From: Planctomycetota bacterium
GTDB lineage: Bacteria > Planctomycetota > JAJSAM01 > JAJVHW01
Length of the DNA: 64,000 bases
Assembly: GCA_024280885.1 (NCBI GenBank)
Contig: JAJRPF010000003.1
Coordinates: 27,876-91,875, forward strand
Reading direction: 5' to 3'
A model generated the notes under the pieces. That model saw nothing but the letters and a program-made list of their open reading frames with translations. It made no database searches and was not told the origin of the DNA. Below are positions 63,865 through 64,000 of this stretch, piece by piece; the stretch's first letter is position 1, and each line of letters opens with the position of its first letter. Position numbers and translations under genes: made by a program.

Positions 63865-64000
63865 CTAGCAGCCTGTCGGAGTAGTCCGTCGAGGACCGGG
63901 TTCGTCCAGGGGCGTCGTCCGTCGTGCTTGAGAGGCGAAGTCCCTGCCGAAGCAACATCGAGCCTGGCAAGTGCGACGGACGGCGTTCCTGGGCGGAGTC
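63865..64000. mobile_element. Second copy of MITE-like element, inverted relative to first, cut by window end
   Basis: Matches reverse complement of 55887-56022 with only a handful of mismatches by eye. Confidence 0.75.

Overview
High-GC bacterial chromosomal window. Planctomycetota-like affiliation is inferred only from gene style (FecR/ECF-sigma extensions, BNR/WD-type exported proteins, a giant pyruvate:ferredoxin oxidoreductase) and was not tested. No rRNA, convincing tRNA, CRISPR array or intact transposase was seen. The centrepiece is a minus-strand redox supercluster at about 36.3-51.6 kb. In transcription order it reads korA(gamma-alpha fusion) - korB - uncharacterised 336-aa gene - rnfB - 1688-aa pyruvate:ferredoxin oxidoreductase with a tethered C-terminal ferredoxin on a poly-Asp linker - rnfC-D-G-E-A - an un-annotated 52-aa Cys-rich membrane ORF overlapping apbE - apbE. 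This layout suggests 2-oxoacid oxidation feeding ferredoxin electrons directly to an ion-pumping Rnf complex. Other genes: an ECF sigma factor fused to a TM and large C-terminal region next to a FecR lipoprotein, GltS, an SPFH/flotillin-like protein, rhodanese-DUF2892, CBS, Na/Pi cotransporter + PhoU-like, two ABC transporters (one FetAB-like), an AI-2E family transporter, GNATs, threonine aldolase, and TPR/WD40/HEAT proteins. Non-coding signals: a 206-bp MITE-like element (second copy at the window end, two degenerate copies/ends) that supplies the stop codon of an ABC permease; a dispersed ~90-110 bp repeat family; recurrent GTGAC-N4-GTCAC palindromes; two AT-rich TTCTCA-N3-TGAGAA palindromes upstream of a CHAT-less TPR gene; a four-tier G-quadruplex motif upstream of the Na/Pi cotransporter; an SD-sequestering hairpin upstream of the rhodanese gene; and a large membrane-protein gene broken by an in-frame stop and a 13-nt near-duplication frameshift. 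All comparisons were made by eye.
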